From positions 248,001 through 312,000 of the forward strand of contig NZ_JBIPKE010000012.1 of NCBI RefSeq assembly GCF_044005705.1: a stretch of 64,000 nt of DNA, in the 5' to 3' direction. Numbering within the stretch: the first letter of the stretch is position 1; each line of letters begins with the position of its first letter. Shown one piece after another: positions 14,453-22,635 of the stretch. The notes under the pieces were generated by a model. That model was given only the letters and a program-made list of their open reading frames with translations. It had not been told where the DNA came from and ran no database searches. The translations under genes and the position numbers were made by a program. Source of the DNA: Marinoscillum luteum. Lineage in GTDB: Bacteria; Bacteroidota; Bacteroidia; Cytophagales; Cyclobacteriaceae.

Positions 14453-17275
14453 ATGATAAAATACCGTTATTATTTATGCTTTTTACTGCTATCTTTTTTG
14501 ACGCTGTTAAACGCTTTTTCTCAGGAAAGAGAGCAGGATAGTCTGAGGCACCTGCTCCATCAGCTAGACGAAACCGAACCAGAGAAACTAATAGAAGCTC
14601 ATAATGCCCTGGCCTGGAGTTACAGAGATATCAGGCCGGATTCAGCACTCTATCATGCCAACAGTGCACTGAAGCTGGCTCGAAGAAATGGGTATGTGGA
14701 TCAGGAGATACAGTCCATCAACTACGTGGGCGTGGCGTACCGAAACTTAAGTAACTTTTCAAAGGCCTTTGAGAAATACCTGGAGGCGCTCAAACTGTCG
14801 GAAGAGGCGGGGAACGGTGAGCAGCGGGGCTATTCACTGATTAATTTGGGTAATCTTTATCTGTATCAAACCAACTTTCATGGAGCTATCAAATATTTCA
14901 TTCAGGCACTTGACCAGGCTCAGAGCCTCGCAGATAAGCGCATGGTGGCTTATTGTTTTCTGAACCTTGGCAGATCTTATAAAGGGATAGCGGAGTATGG
15001 ACAGGCCGAGCTCTATTTTAAGCAGGCCATTGAAATCAGGAAGGAGCAGGGAGACCTTTATGGACAACTGGCGTCAGAAATAGACCTGGCGGAGGTTTAT
15101 TTGCTGCAAGGCGACCTCCGCAAGTCTGAGCAGTACCATCTGAGCCTCATCCAGCGACTGGAGGAAATGGACAATCCACGGATGCTAGCAGTGGTCTATA
15201 ATAACATTGCCAAGATTTATCTCTCGAGAAATGAATTAAAAAAAGCAGAAGGGTATGCTTACAAAGCTATTGAGAGTACACGAGATATCAACTCCAGGTT
15301 TGAAGAGAAGAATGTTTGGGAGAACCTCAGTAAGATTTATGCCAATGGGGATAATTTTGAAAGAGCCTTTGAAAGTCATGTGAAATATGCTGAGCTCAAT
15401 CAGCAGCTGTTCAGTGAAGAGAATATTCGAAAGATCGAACAACTCAAGGGACAGTATGAAATGGAGCAGCAGGAGGTAGAAAATGAGTTTTTACGAAAAC
15501 AAAGCGAACTCAACGAACAGGTGATCCGTACCCAGCGCATCATGATCACTGTTTCGGTGATCGGTATACTCTTATTTCTCACCATGACCATCATTTCCGT
15601 AAGGGGATACTTGGTGAAAAAGAAACTATCCAACGAAATCAGTAAGCAGCGGGACGAGATTAGCCGTGACAAGGAGCTCATACAGCAGCAATCAGATAAA
15701 CTAATGGAACTGGACAAGGCTAAGTCACGATTTTTTGCGAACGTATCCCATGACTTGCGCTCACCATTGAGTTTGATCATTGGCAACCTGGAGATGCTGC
15801 GTGAAGACGAGGATGTCGTGCTCAGCTCCAGAGCCATCAAAAATCTTGAAACAGGCTATAAAAACTGTAAGAGACTTCTCTACCTCACCGATGAGATCAA
15901 TGACCTGACCAAGCTGGAGGAGGGTAAAATCAACCTGAAGAAAGAAGTGGTTCGGTTTGGCTCTTACCTGGAGATGTTGGCCGAAATGTTTGTGGGGACA
16001 GCCGAGTACAAAGGCGTAAAGCTCACCTGTAAGAACAATATTCGAAAGGAAGAAACGGTCTTCATTGACCCACGACAGTTCGAGAAGATATTTTATAACC
16101 TGGTGTCCAATGCAGTGAGACATACTTCACGTGGTGATAAGATTACCATTGAGACCTTTATCGAGCAGGACAACATCCTGCTTCACATCACCGATACCGG
16201 TGAGGGGATCGCTCAGGAGAGTTTGCCTTATGTTTTTGATCGGTTTTATCAGTCAAAAAATAACGAATACAGGAGTAGGGAAGGGCTGGGGATAGGTCTG
16301 GCGCTGGTGAAAGAGCTGGTAGAGTTACACAATGGTAAAATCACTGTGGAGAGCACCCTTGGGCTGGGCACGTCCTTCAAGCTGAGTTTCCCCAAAGTGG
16401 TATCAGAGTCTGAGCACCTTACGGTTCCACATACATTTACTTATGTGTCTGAGCGCAAGCACCTCTATGACGATCTGGATAGAGAAGAACGAGCCGGAGC
16501 CAGTGTGCCCAAGACCGAGGAAATGGAAACCATACTTATTGTGGATGACCACCCGGAGATCAGGTACCACATCAGGCAAATTCTTGAAGACGATTACCAC
16601 ATCATAGAGGCGGCCCATGGTATAGAGGCACTTGAACTGCTCAAACATAATGAGGTAGACCTGATGATCTCAGACCTGATGATGCCCTGGATGGATGGCT
16701 TTGAGCTAATAGAGTCCATCAAATCCAACCCTGAGTTAAGCAAAATACCCATTCTGGTAGTCTCTGCGCGCATTTCGGACTCGGATCAGGAGAAGGTGCT
16801 CTATCAGGGCATTAATGATTACCTGCAAAAACCCTTTCAAAAGAAGGAGTTGATGCTCAGAATTGGTAATCTGTTGCAACAGAAGAAGAATTATGAGGAC
16901 TCAGAAGGGGATGTTTTTGGCAGACTGGCCGACAAGCAAAACCTGGACACTGTAGAAAAAGATATCCTGTCTCGGCTGGAGCAGATCGTAATGGAGAAAA
17001 TTGATGACGAGAACCTATCGGTCTATGACCTGGCAGATGCCATGGCTGCCAGTGAGCGTCAGGTGTACCGACTGGTGAAGAAGATTACAGGTCTTACGCC
17101 TTTCGAATATGTCTCAGAGGTAAGGCTTAAATACGCTGAATATTTGATCAGGAAAGGAAAAGTGAAGAATGCCTCCGAAGCAGCGAGAAGCATTGGACTG
17201 AAGAACGTAACCGCCTTTGGCAAGCAGTATGAGAAAAAATTTGGAGTAAAGCCTTCAGAAGCTATTAAAGGCTAG
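14453..17275 (+). CDS. TPR-sensor hybrid histidine kinase / response regulator with AraC-type DNA-binding domain
   Basis: The 940-residue one-protein two-component system has a signal peptide (about 1-24) and six or more tetratricopeptide repeats (about 40-330, presumed periplasmic). A transmembrane helix (about 361-382), a coiled-coil linker and HisKA with phospho-acceptor H433 (ANVSHDLRSPLS) follow. An HATPase (NAVRHTSRGD, DTGEGIA, GLGIGLALVKEL) precedes the receiver domain with D741 (LMISDLMMPWMDG). The AraC/HTH_18 output (about 840-938) ends FGKQYEKKFGVKPSEA. This is the hybrid two-component design of Bacteroidota, but with a TPR sensor instead of the usual Y_Y_Y propeller. The target genes are unknown, though hybrids often control neighbours. 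Confidence 0.93.
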   Translation: MIKYRYYLCFLLLSFLTLLNAFSQEREQDSLRHLLHQLDETEPEKLIEAHNALAWSYRDIRPDSALYHANSALKLARRNGYVDQEIQSINYVGVAYRNLSNFSKAFEKYLEALKLSEEAGNGEQRGYSLINLGNLYLYQTNFHGAIKYFIQALDQAQSLADKRMVAYCFLNLGRSYKGIAEYGQAELYFKQAIEIRKEQGDLYGQLASEIDLAEVYLLQGDLRKSEQYHLSLIQRLEEMDNPRMLAVVYNNIAKIYLSRNELKKAEGYAYKAIESTRDINSRFEEKNVWENLSKIYANGDNFERAFESHVKYAELNQQLFSEENIRKIEQLKGQYEMEQQEVENEFLRKQSELNEQVIRTQRIMITVSVIGILLFLTMTIISVRGYLVKKKLSNEISKQRDEISRDKELIQQQSDKLMELDKAKSRFFANVSHDLRSPLSLIIGNLEMLREDEDVVLSSRAIKNLETGYKNCKRLLYLTDEINDLTKLEEGKINLKKEVVRFGSYLEMLAEMFVGTAEYKGVKLTCKNNIRKEETVFIDPRQFEKIFYNLVSNAVRHTSRGDKITIETFIEQDNILLHITDTGEGIAQESLPYVFDRFYQSKNNEYRSREGLGIGLALVKELVELHNGKITVESTLGLGTSFKLSFPKVVSESEHLTVPHTFTYVSERKHLYDDLDREERAGASVPKTEEMETILIVDDHPEIRYHIRQILEDDYHIIEAAHGIEALELLKHNEVDLMISDLMMPWMDGFELIESIKSNPELSKIPILVVSARISDSDQEKVLYQGINDYLQKPFQKKELMLRIGNLLQQKKNYEDSEGDVFGRLADKQNLDTVEKDILSRLEQIVMEKIDDENLSVYDLADAMAASERQVYRLVKKITGLTPFEYVSEVRLKYAEYLIRKGKVKNASEAARSIGLKNVTAFGKQYEKKFGVKPSEAIKG

Positions 17276-17278
17276 TCT

Positions 17279-17464
17279 TCAGTTTGAAGACTGGCCTGAA
17301 TAAGCGATTTCGGTAAGTTGTGCCTGATAAAATGAGTCAAAATAACTGTTTCGCATGCTTGGATTCCCTACGAATACATCATCATTTTGAAAAAACTCAT
17401 TGGTTTTTTTGCTATTAAGAAGCTTGTTTAATCCTCTGGAAATTTTATTTTTTCTATCACCCAT
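17279..17464 (-). CDS. Small basic protein, 61 residues, unknown function
   Basis: This reading frame follows the 36-residue peptide after 6 bp and ends 3 bp from the convergent kinase gene. The N-terminal half is basic (GDRKNKISRGLNKLLNSKK); the C-terminal half is polar with several aromatic residues (NSYFDSFYQAQ). No signal peptide, cysteine or known motif is seen. The support for a real gene is positional: it is at the end of the ECF/TonB operon, tightly spaced with the preceding peptide, which itself has a leader motif shared with FecR. A role as secreted or signalling peptide is possible but not shown. Confidence 0.45.
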   Translation of the reverse strand: MGDRKNKISRGLNKLLNSKKTNEFFQNDDVFVGNPSMRNSYFDSFYQAQLTEIAYSGQSSN

Positions 17465-17470
17465 GGTTTC

Positions 17471-17581
17471 TCAGTAATAAATAAATTGGTCATTGGAGGC
17501 TTCTTTGGCCTTATTGACAAGCGTAATGCCCATTATCATGAGTATTAGCGTAGCACAGAAAATGATCAATTTGTTGAACAT
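17471..17581 (-). CDS. Single-TM micropeptide, 36 residues, unknown function
   Basis: The ATG (17579-17581) opens 36 codons ending in TGA (17471-17473). The sequence is one hydrophobic helix (about residues 4-22, LIIFCATLILMIMGITLV) followed by a short polar tail ending QFIYY. It starts 9 bp after the bipartite motif TTAGGGGTG-N10-TCATTGCCTT that also stands 8 bp before fecR. This is the main argument that it is expressed as part of the ECF system. No homologue is known to me. Confidence 0.5.
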   Translation of the reverse strand: MFNKLIIFCATLILMIMGITLVNKAKEASNDQFIYY

Positions 17582-17590
17582 ATTACAGGA

Positions 17591-17619
17591 AAGGCAATGA
17601 TTTGATAGACCACCCCTAA
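17591..17619 (-). promoter_or_regulatory. Bipartite leader motif, copy B (before the 36-residue peptide)
   Basis: Minus-strand sense: TTAGGGGTG, 10 bp, TCATTGCCTT, ending 9 bp before the ATG at 17581. Both halves (9 and 10 bp) and the 10-bp spacing are identical to the copy at 22028-22056 in front of fecR, while the spacer differs. It may be a promoter of the local ECF sigma factor or an RNA element acting on translation. Confidence 0.6.
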
Positions 17620-17635
17620 AGAATGTGGAAAAAAA

Positions 17636-18463
17636 TTAATTAATTCTTAAGGAGTCCTGTCTCACCGAGGCCACACCATAGTAGCCAAGTACCTGAGTGG
17701 TACTACTCAGGTAGTGTAGATTGCCTTTCACGGGAGCTGGAGAGACAGAGGATACGGTGCCCAATGTGGTGGTCTGTGACTTGATAAGACTCAGGTATTC
17801 GTAAGCTTTTTGCGATATTTCCAGTTTTTCCACTGTGATTTTATCACCCAGCTGATATTCAAAATTGGTGAAGTCATTTTGGTAAGCATTACCATCAAAG
17901 AAACGGTCACTGAGGAGGACTAAATATTCGGGATCAGAGAAAAGTGTGTCATTTTTGTACAATTTCCATCGGTAGTAATTTCTCGCGCTTCCTTCATCTT
18001 TCGCAAACGCAATAGGATAGTACACTTTCTCATCTATTTGAGGATCTTCTTCAGACGGCCGCAGGTAAAAGTCGAAAGCGAGACTGTCGATCTGTGTGCT
18101 GGGCTGAATCATCTCCATATTTGATTCAACAATGCTGCCATTGGGCATACTGATCCGTATCCAGTAGGAGCTATTGGGCTGACCCGCAAAGGGGATGTCA
18201 GAGAGGTATAGCCCATTCGATTGATGGGAAAAGGTAAACTGTTCGTTGCGGCTGCTTCTGACCTGTATTTCGGCATCCGAAACAAAACGATTGGCTTCAC
18301 TGCTTAGGAATTCCTGGGATCTGGAAAGCCTGACATATTGTTGGGTGTCCTGGTCTGTCAGCCAGCCCTCCACCACCAGAAAAGAAGACGAGGCGGTAGG
18401 GAGGTCATCTGTGCCACATGCCAGTAGAATAATCGCGAGCGATATGGTAAGAATGTGCTTCAA
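17636..18463 (-). CDS. DUF4249 lipoprotein
   Basis: The 275-residue lipoprotein has a signal peptide and lipobox cysteine C16 (IILLACGTDD). The DUF4249 pattern follows: VVEGWLTDQDTQQYVRLSRS near the N-terminus, beta-sandwich-like repeats, KVYYPIAFAKDEGSARNYYRWKLY, and late YLSLIKSQTTTLGTVSSVSPAPVKGNL. DUF4249 proteins are regularly encoded directly after STN-type TonB receptors, as here (4-bp overlap with the receptor gene). A surface or periplasmic partner of the receptor is the usual inference. Confidence 0.88.
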   Translation of the reverse strand: MKHILTISLAIILLACGTDDLPTASSSFLVVEGWLTDQDTQQYVRLSRSQEFLSSEANRFVSDAEIQVRSSRNEQFTFSHQSNGLYLSDIPFAGQPNSSYWIRISMPNGSIVESNMEMIQPSTQIDSLAFDFYLRPSEEDPQIDEKVYYPIAFAKDEGSARNYYRWKLYKNDTLFSDPEYLVLLSDRFFDGNAYQNDFTNFEYQLGDKITVEKLEISQKAYEYLSLIKSQTTTLGTVSSVSPAPVKGNLHYLSSTTQVLGYYGVASVRQDSLRIN

Positions 18464-21069
18464 AACTTAAAGTTGTAAGTGATGGCCGGGATTACCGAAT
18501 CGAAAATGGTGTAAGGCTCAATGGTGGTCACCCCCGACTGTTTATCTTCCTTGAAGAAATAGGAGTACACATTGTTCCTGCCATAAGCATTGTAAACCAC
18601 CAGGGTCCAGTAATCTTCGAAACGTTTTGGGGTACCGTCTGCTTTGAATTGTTTTCCCTGCCATTTTACAGATAAGTCCAGTCGGTGATAGTCTGGTAGA
18701 CGACTCTGGTTTCGATTACCGAAATGAGGAATCAGGTTGCCTTCATAAATGTATTTGCCCAATGGCAGGGTAAAAGGTCTGCCAGAATTGTATTTGAAGC
18801 TGAAAGATCCGCTGAGCCTGGGGAGAAACTTATAGATACCTACCAGCGATATATCGTGTTTTTTATCATAGTTGGAAGGAAAGTATCGACCGTTGTTAAT
18901 GGTTTCCTCATCAAATTGCCCAGCCACTTTGATTTCACTTCGGGAGAGGGTGTAGCTCAGCCATCCGGTAAATTTGCCCTCATTCTTTTTAAGGAAAAAT
19001 TCCAGACCATATGCTCTACCCATTCCGGTAAGCAGCTCGGTTTCAGGATTGGGATTGAAGAGGAGGTCTGCTCCATCCTTGTATTGCACCAGATTGACCA
19101 GCCGCTTGAAATAGCCATCCACATAGGTTTCCCACTTATTGTCTTTAAAGTTCTGATAGATACCTAGAGAATAGTGATGGGAAGTGGTAGGTGCGATGTG
19201 AGAGTCGCTTAGTTTCCATATATCCGTTGGGGCGGGAGTGATGGTGCTGGAGATCAGGTGGAGGTATTGCAGAGATTTGGTGTAGCTGGCCTTGACGCTG
19301 GCTTGCTCACTGAGGCGATAAGATACTGACGCCCGCGGCTCCCATCCGTAGTAGGACTTCATGATTTCCAGAGCGCCGAAGTTCAGTGTATCCGTAATGC
19401 TCTCATTGCTTCTGGGAAGCTCCGGGTCATATTGGTAGATGGTGCCAGCACCTAAATAATGGAGAGCGGAAATCCTGAAACCATAGAGGGCAGAAAACTT
19501 TTTCCCCAATGTGGCTTCGTGACTCAGGTAGATAGCACTTTCTACGCCATGTTCTGAATCCAGATAAAGGGGATTGGATGAAGAGGTTTGCTCATCAAAG
19601 GGAATTCGGTCCCCGGGTTTGAGTCTGTGAAATATGGTGCTGCCACCAAATTTGAGTTCATGCTTTGGGGTAATCACATACCCCCAATCGGACTTAGCGG
19701 TGTAGTCAATGATCCTGGACTTTCCTATAAAACTGGCAGCTTCTCTTGGCTGGGTGATTTTGTAATTGTATTCACTCAGAATGGCCGAAAAATTCGCAAA
19801 TACCCTACGGCCAAAGAGATGATTCCACCTGAGAGAGAAATTGCGGTTGCCCCAGTTTCTCACCGTCTCAAAAGTGTTGGTATTCCGGTCATTGCCGAAA
19901 TACCCCGAAAAGTAGAAGGTATTCTTTTTGTTGTACTTGAGATTGATCTTGGCATTCAGATCCTGAAAGCTGGTGCTTGTATTATTATCCAGGGATAAAT
20001 CGAAAATGGATTGCCTGCCCGAAAGGATAAATGAGCTTTGCTTTTTCTTGATGGGCCCCTCAGCGATGAAGCGGGCAGATACTAAGCCGATACCTCCAGT
20101 GAAGTGATAATTTTGATCGTCTCCTTCTTTTTGATGAACTGAGATCACCGATGACGCCCTGCCTCCATAGCTCGGTGGGATGAACCCTTTCATGATCTCC
20201 ACATTATTCACAGCTTCCGGATTGAAGACCGAGATCAAGCCATAAAGGTGGTTTGGGTTGTAGACAGTCGCTTCATCCAGGAGAATGAGGTTTTGATCCG
20301 TACTGCCCCCACGTATGTTCAGGCCGTTGGCATCTTCCCCCAGCGTTTTGATGCCGGGGAGCAGTGTGGCGCCCTGCAGCACGTCTACTTCGCCCAGGAA
20401 GTAGGGGATTTGCCCTTCTGTGCTCAGGTTGAGGGTATTGATGCCCGGGATCAGGCTGGATACATTAAAATCCGGCTCAATTGCAGAAATGGTTATTTCA
20501 TTGAGCTCATTCACCTTTTGAGACAGCATGAAATTTCGGATGTGCCCTTTACTCAGATCAATGGTGTCCAGAATGTCTTCGTATCCGATAAAGCTGACTC
20601 TCACCACATGCTCACCTGCGGAAAGTGAAAGTGAGAAGTAGCCGTAGCTATTGGTAATCACACCATTCAGGCTACCGGGTTCGTATACAGCAGCGCCTAT
20701 TAGTGCCTCGCCGCTCTCCAGGTCACGTACTGTTCCTCGTATGGTTTGGAGTTCCACTGTTGGCTTTTCGTAGCTAATAGCCACAATATTGCCGTTTACG
20801 GTATAATTAATTCCTGTTTGAGTTTTCAGTGCTTTCAGGAAGTCTTCAAAAAGAAGTTGGCTGCTTTTGAAATTGCATCGAGCATTTGGGAGCTTGCTAC
20901 TACTATAGGCAATGGGAAATCCCTGGGCTTTGGCGGTTTGCAGTGCAGAATCGAGGGTATAGGTGTAGGTAGCCAATGTGATGGGCCTCTTCAGGATTTC
21001 CTGAGCCGTGCCTGTCGTGCAAAACAGGGAAAAAATCAAAACGAAAAAGGCTAGGAGAAATTTTGGCAT
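18460..21069 (-). CDS. STN-domain TonB-dependent outer membrane receptor
   Basis: The protein has 869 residues. A signal peptide (about 1-22) is followed by an STN/secretin-TonB N-terminal domain (about 30-100), which in FecA-type systems signals to FecR. A carboxypeptidase-regulatory-like domain (about 112-190), the plug (about 205-330, ending VEIMKGFIPPSYGGRASSVISV) and a 22-strand barrel follow, ending in aromatic ITYNFKF. The STN domain plus sigma and FecR upstream define a FecIRA-like transduction system. The ligand is unknown; iron-siderophore and glycan-type ligands both occur in such systems. Gap to fecR is 59 bp. Confidence 0.93.
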   Translation of the reverse strand: MPKFLLAFFVLIFSLFCTTGTAQEILKRPITLATYTYTLDSALQTAKAQGFPIAYSSSKLPNARCNFKSSQLLFEDFLKALKTQTGINYTVNGNIVAISYEKPTVELQTIRGTVRDLESGEALIGAAVYEPGSLNGVITNSYGYFSLSLSAGEHVVRVSFIGYEDILDTIDLSKGHIRNFMLSQKVNELNEITISAIEPDFNVSSLIPGINTLNLSTEGQIPYFLGEVDVLQGATLLPGIKTLGEDANGLNIRGGSTDQNLILLDEATVYNPNHLYGLISVFNPEAVNNVEIMKGFIPPSYGGRASSVISVHQKEGDDQNYHFTGGIGLVSARFIAEGPIKKKQSSFILSGRQSIFDLSLDNNTSTSFQDLNAKINLKYNKKNTFYFSGYFGNDRNTNTFETVRNWGNRNFSLRWNHLFGRRVFANFSAILSEYNYKITQPREAASFIGKSRIIDYTAKSDWGYVITPKHELKFGGSTIFHRLKPGDRIPFDEQTSSSNPLYLDSEHGVESAIYLSHEATLGKKFSALYGFRISALHYLGAGTIYQYDPELPRSNESITDTLNFGALEIMKSYYGWEPRASVSYRLSEQASVKASYTKSLQYLHLISSTITPAPTDIWKLSDSHIAPTTSHHYSLGIYQNFKDNKWETYVDGYFKRLVNLVQYKDGADLLFNPNPETELLTGMGRAYGLEFFLKKNEGKFTGWLSYTLSRSEIKVAGQFDEETINNGRYFPSNYDKKHDISLVGIYKFLPRLSGSFSFKYNSGRPFTLPLGKYIYEGNLIPHFGNRNQSRLPDYHRLDLSVKWQGKQFKADGTPKRFEDYWTLVVYNAYGRNNVYSYFFKEDKQSGVTTIEPYTIFDSVIPAITYNFKF

Positions 21070-21128
21070 TAATTCCTGAAACGAATCTTTACGAAGATCG
21101 ATTGACTTTTTTGCCGCAAAAATAAAGC

Positions 21129-22019
21129 TTAATTACAACCCTTACCGGAAAATTTGATGTTATCTCCGGAGATGTGACTTTTAGCGTTGAGGATGGTGGA
21201 AATGATGTCCACCACATTTTCAAGGGGAGTTTCATCAAACTCGGCAGTTATTCTGCATTGTCTGATGGATTTGTTGGTACTTATTTTTACCTGATAGTAG
21301 CGTTCCAGCAGTGGGAGCACCTGGTCAAGTGGCTCGTTTTCAAACTTGAACTGACCGGTTTTCCAGCCTAAGTGATTCATGTTGGGGGCAGTAGCCACTC
21401 GTATACTTCCCTGATTGGTAGCGCTGGCCTGCTGACCTTTGTACACCATTCTCTTGTCTTGCTCGGTTTCTACTCTCACGGTGCCGGAGGTCACCAGTAG
21501 TTGCAGACCTCTTCGTGTGTTCAGATTAAATGAAGTGCCCAGTACGGTCACTTTGCCGGATGCTGAGGTGATGATAAAAGGAACGTTTCCTTTGGTGACT
21601 TCAAAATAGGCTTCACCTTTAAGGTTTACAGCTCTTTTTTCAGGAAAGCTGGTCTCTTCATATCGAATTTGACTGTTTTTGGCCAATGTGATAACCGATC
21701 CGTCTGGGAGCACTACTTCTTGTAGTTGGTCCGAGGAAATTACCTCCGAGAGAGTTGCCGGGGCCTTGGTGTCAATATTTTGAGTAACTGCATAGCCCAA
21801 TCCGAACAGCACCACAAGAACCGCGGCGATTCTCAATAGCCATGGGGTAACGGACCTTTTGGGTACGAGTTGGGTATGAAGCTTGTTCCATGCCGCATCC
21901 ACATCCACAGGTTGATCAAACTCACTCATTTCCATGAACAAATCGAAATCATCCTGCTCTTCCAAATTCTGAGCTTTGGAAGGGGTTCCCTGATTATATT
22001 TTTGGATCCAGTTGGACAT
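21129..22019 (-). CDS. fecR: FecR family anti-sigma factor / sigma regulator
   Basis: I chose the ATG at 22017-22019 (296 residues). A TTG five codons upstream is possible, but the start-proximal motif at 22028-22056 would then overlap the coding region. An acidic cytoplasmic N-terminus (about 1-70) precedes one TM helix (about 78-97), a FecR beta domain (about 105-200, with LPDGSVITLAKNSQIRYE and FEVTKGNVPFIITSASGKVTVLGT) and a C-terminal DUF4974 domain (about 210-285). It relays receptor occupancy from the STN domain to the ECF sigma factor encoded just upstream. Confidence 0.92.
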   Translation of the reverse strand: MSNWIQKYNQGTPSKAQNLEEQDDFDLFMEMSEFDQPVDVDAAWNKLHTQLVPKRSVTPWLLRIAAVLVVLFGLGYAVTQNIDTKAPATLSEVISSDQLQEVVLPDGSVITLAKNSQIRYEETSFPEKRAVNLKGEAYFEVTKGNVPFIITSASGKVTVLGTSFNLNTRRGLQLLVTSGTVRVETEQDKRMVYKGQQASATNQGSIRVATAPNMNHLGWKTGQFKFENEPLDQVLPLLERYYQVKISTNKSIRQCRITAEFDETPLENVVDIISTILNAKSHISGDNIKFSGKGCN

Positions 22020-22027
22020 TTGGTTGT

Positions 22028-22056
22028 AAGGCAATGAATAGGGGGGACACCCCTAA
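22028..22056 (-). promoter_or_regulatory. Bipartite leader motif, copy A (before fecR)
   Basis: Minus-strand sense: TTAGGGGTG-N10-TCATTGCCTT, ending 8 bp before the fecR ATG. It matches copy B at 17591-17619 in both halves and in spacing. It lies in the 52-bp gap between sigma and fecR, so the position is both promoter-like and ribosome-site-proximal. Confidence 0.6.
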
Positions 22057-22071
22057 GGTTGCGAAATATAT

Positions 22072-22635
22072 TTATTTTATTCGGTGATTTTTCAATTCGT
22101 CACTCAGTGTTTCCTTTAATTTTTTTAGTGCAATGCTCATTTGATTTTCCACGGTCTTTACTGAAATCTCCAGGTCTTCGGCTATTTCAGGATAGGTGAG
22201 TCCGCCATACCGACTCAGCACAAATATGTTTCTGCATTTCTCAGGAAGTTGATCTATTGCATACTGGATTTTCTTTTTCAGGAGTCGGGTGTCGTCCACA
22301 AACATTACTGACTCACTCGCTTCAGAAATTCCTGACAGATCTGTCATCGATTGTTGTCTTGGGAGCTCCAGTTTGATGTAATTCAAACACTTGTTCTTGA
22401 CCGATGAGAACAGGTAAGACTTTAACTCCCCTCTGAGCTCTATTTGTTGGCGTTTTTCCCAGATGTACATAAAGACCTCCTGAGCCATTTCTTCACCAAT
22501 GTCAGCGTTTCTGACCATGCTGGTTGCAAATCTGGCCAATGGGGCATAATACCTCCTGAAGATTACCTCGTATGATTTGAGGTTACCGCCCTTTATTTCC
22601 AGAAACAGCTGATGATCGTTTGGTTCAGTGCTCAT
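22072..22635 (-). CDS. ECF RNA polymerase sigma factor (FecI-like)
   Basis: The 187-residue protein has sigma region 2 (about 22-90; ARFATSMVRNADIGEEMAQEVFMYIWEKR) and region 4 (about 125-180; LPEKCRNIFVLSRYGGLTYPEIAEDLEISVKTVENQ). It belongs to the Bacteroidota FecI-type ECF group that pairs with FecR. Its ATG abuts the stop of the serine-hydrolase-like gene (junction TAAATG), implying tight translational coupling. Target promoters are unknown. The shared motif at 22028-22056 and 17591-17619 is a candidate. Confidence 0.93.
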   Translation of the reverse strand: MSTEPNDHQLFLEIKGGNLKSYEVIFRRYYAPLARFATSMVRNADIGEEMAQEVFMYIWEKRQQIELRGELKSYLFSSVKNKCLNYIKLELPRQQSMTDLSGISEASESVMFVDDTRLLKKKIQYAIDQLPEKCRNIFVLSRYGGLTYPEIAEDLEISVKTVENQMSIALKKLKETLSDELKNHRIK

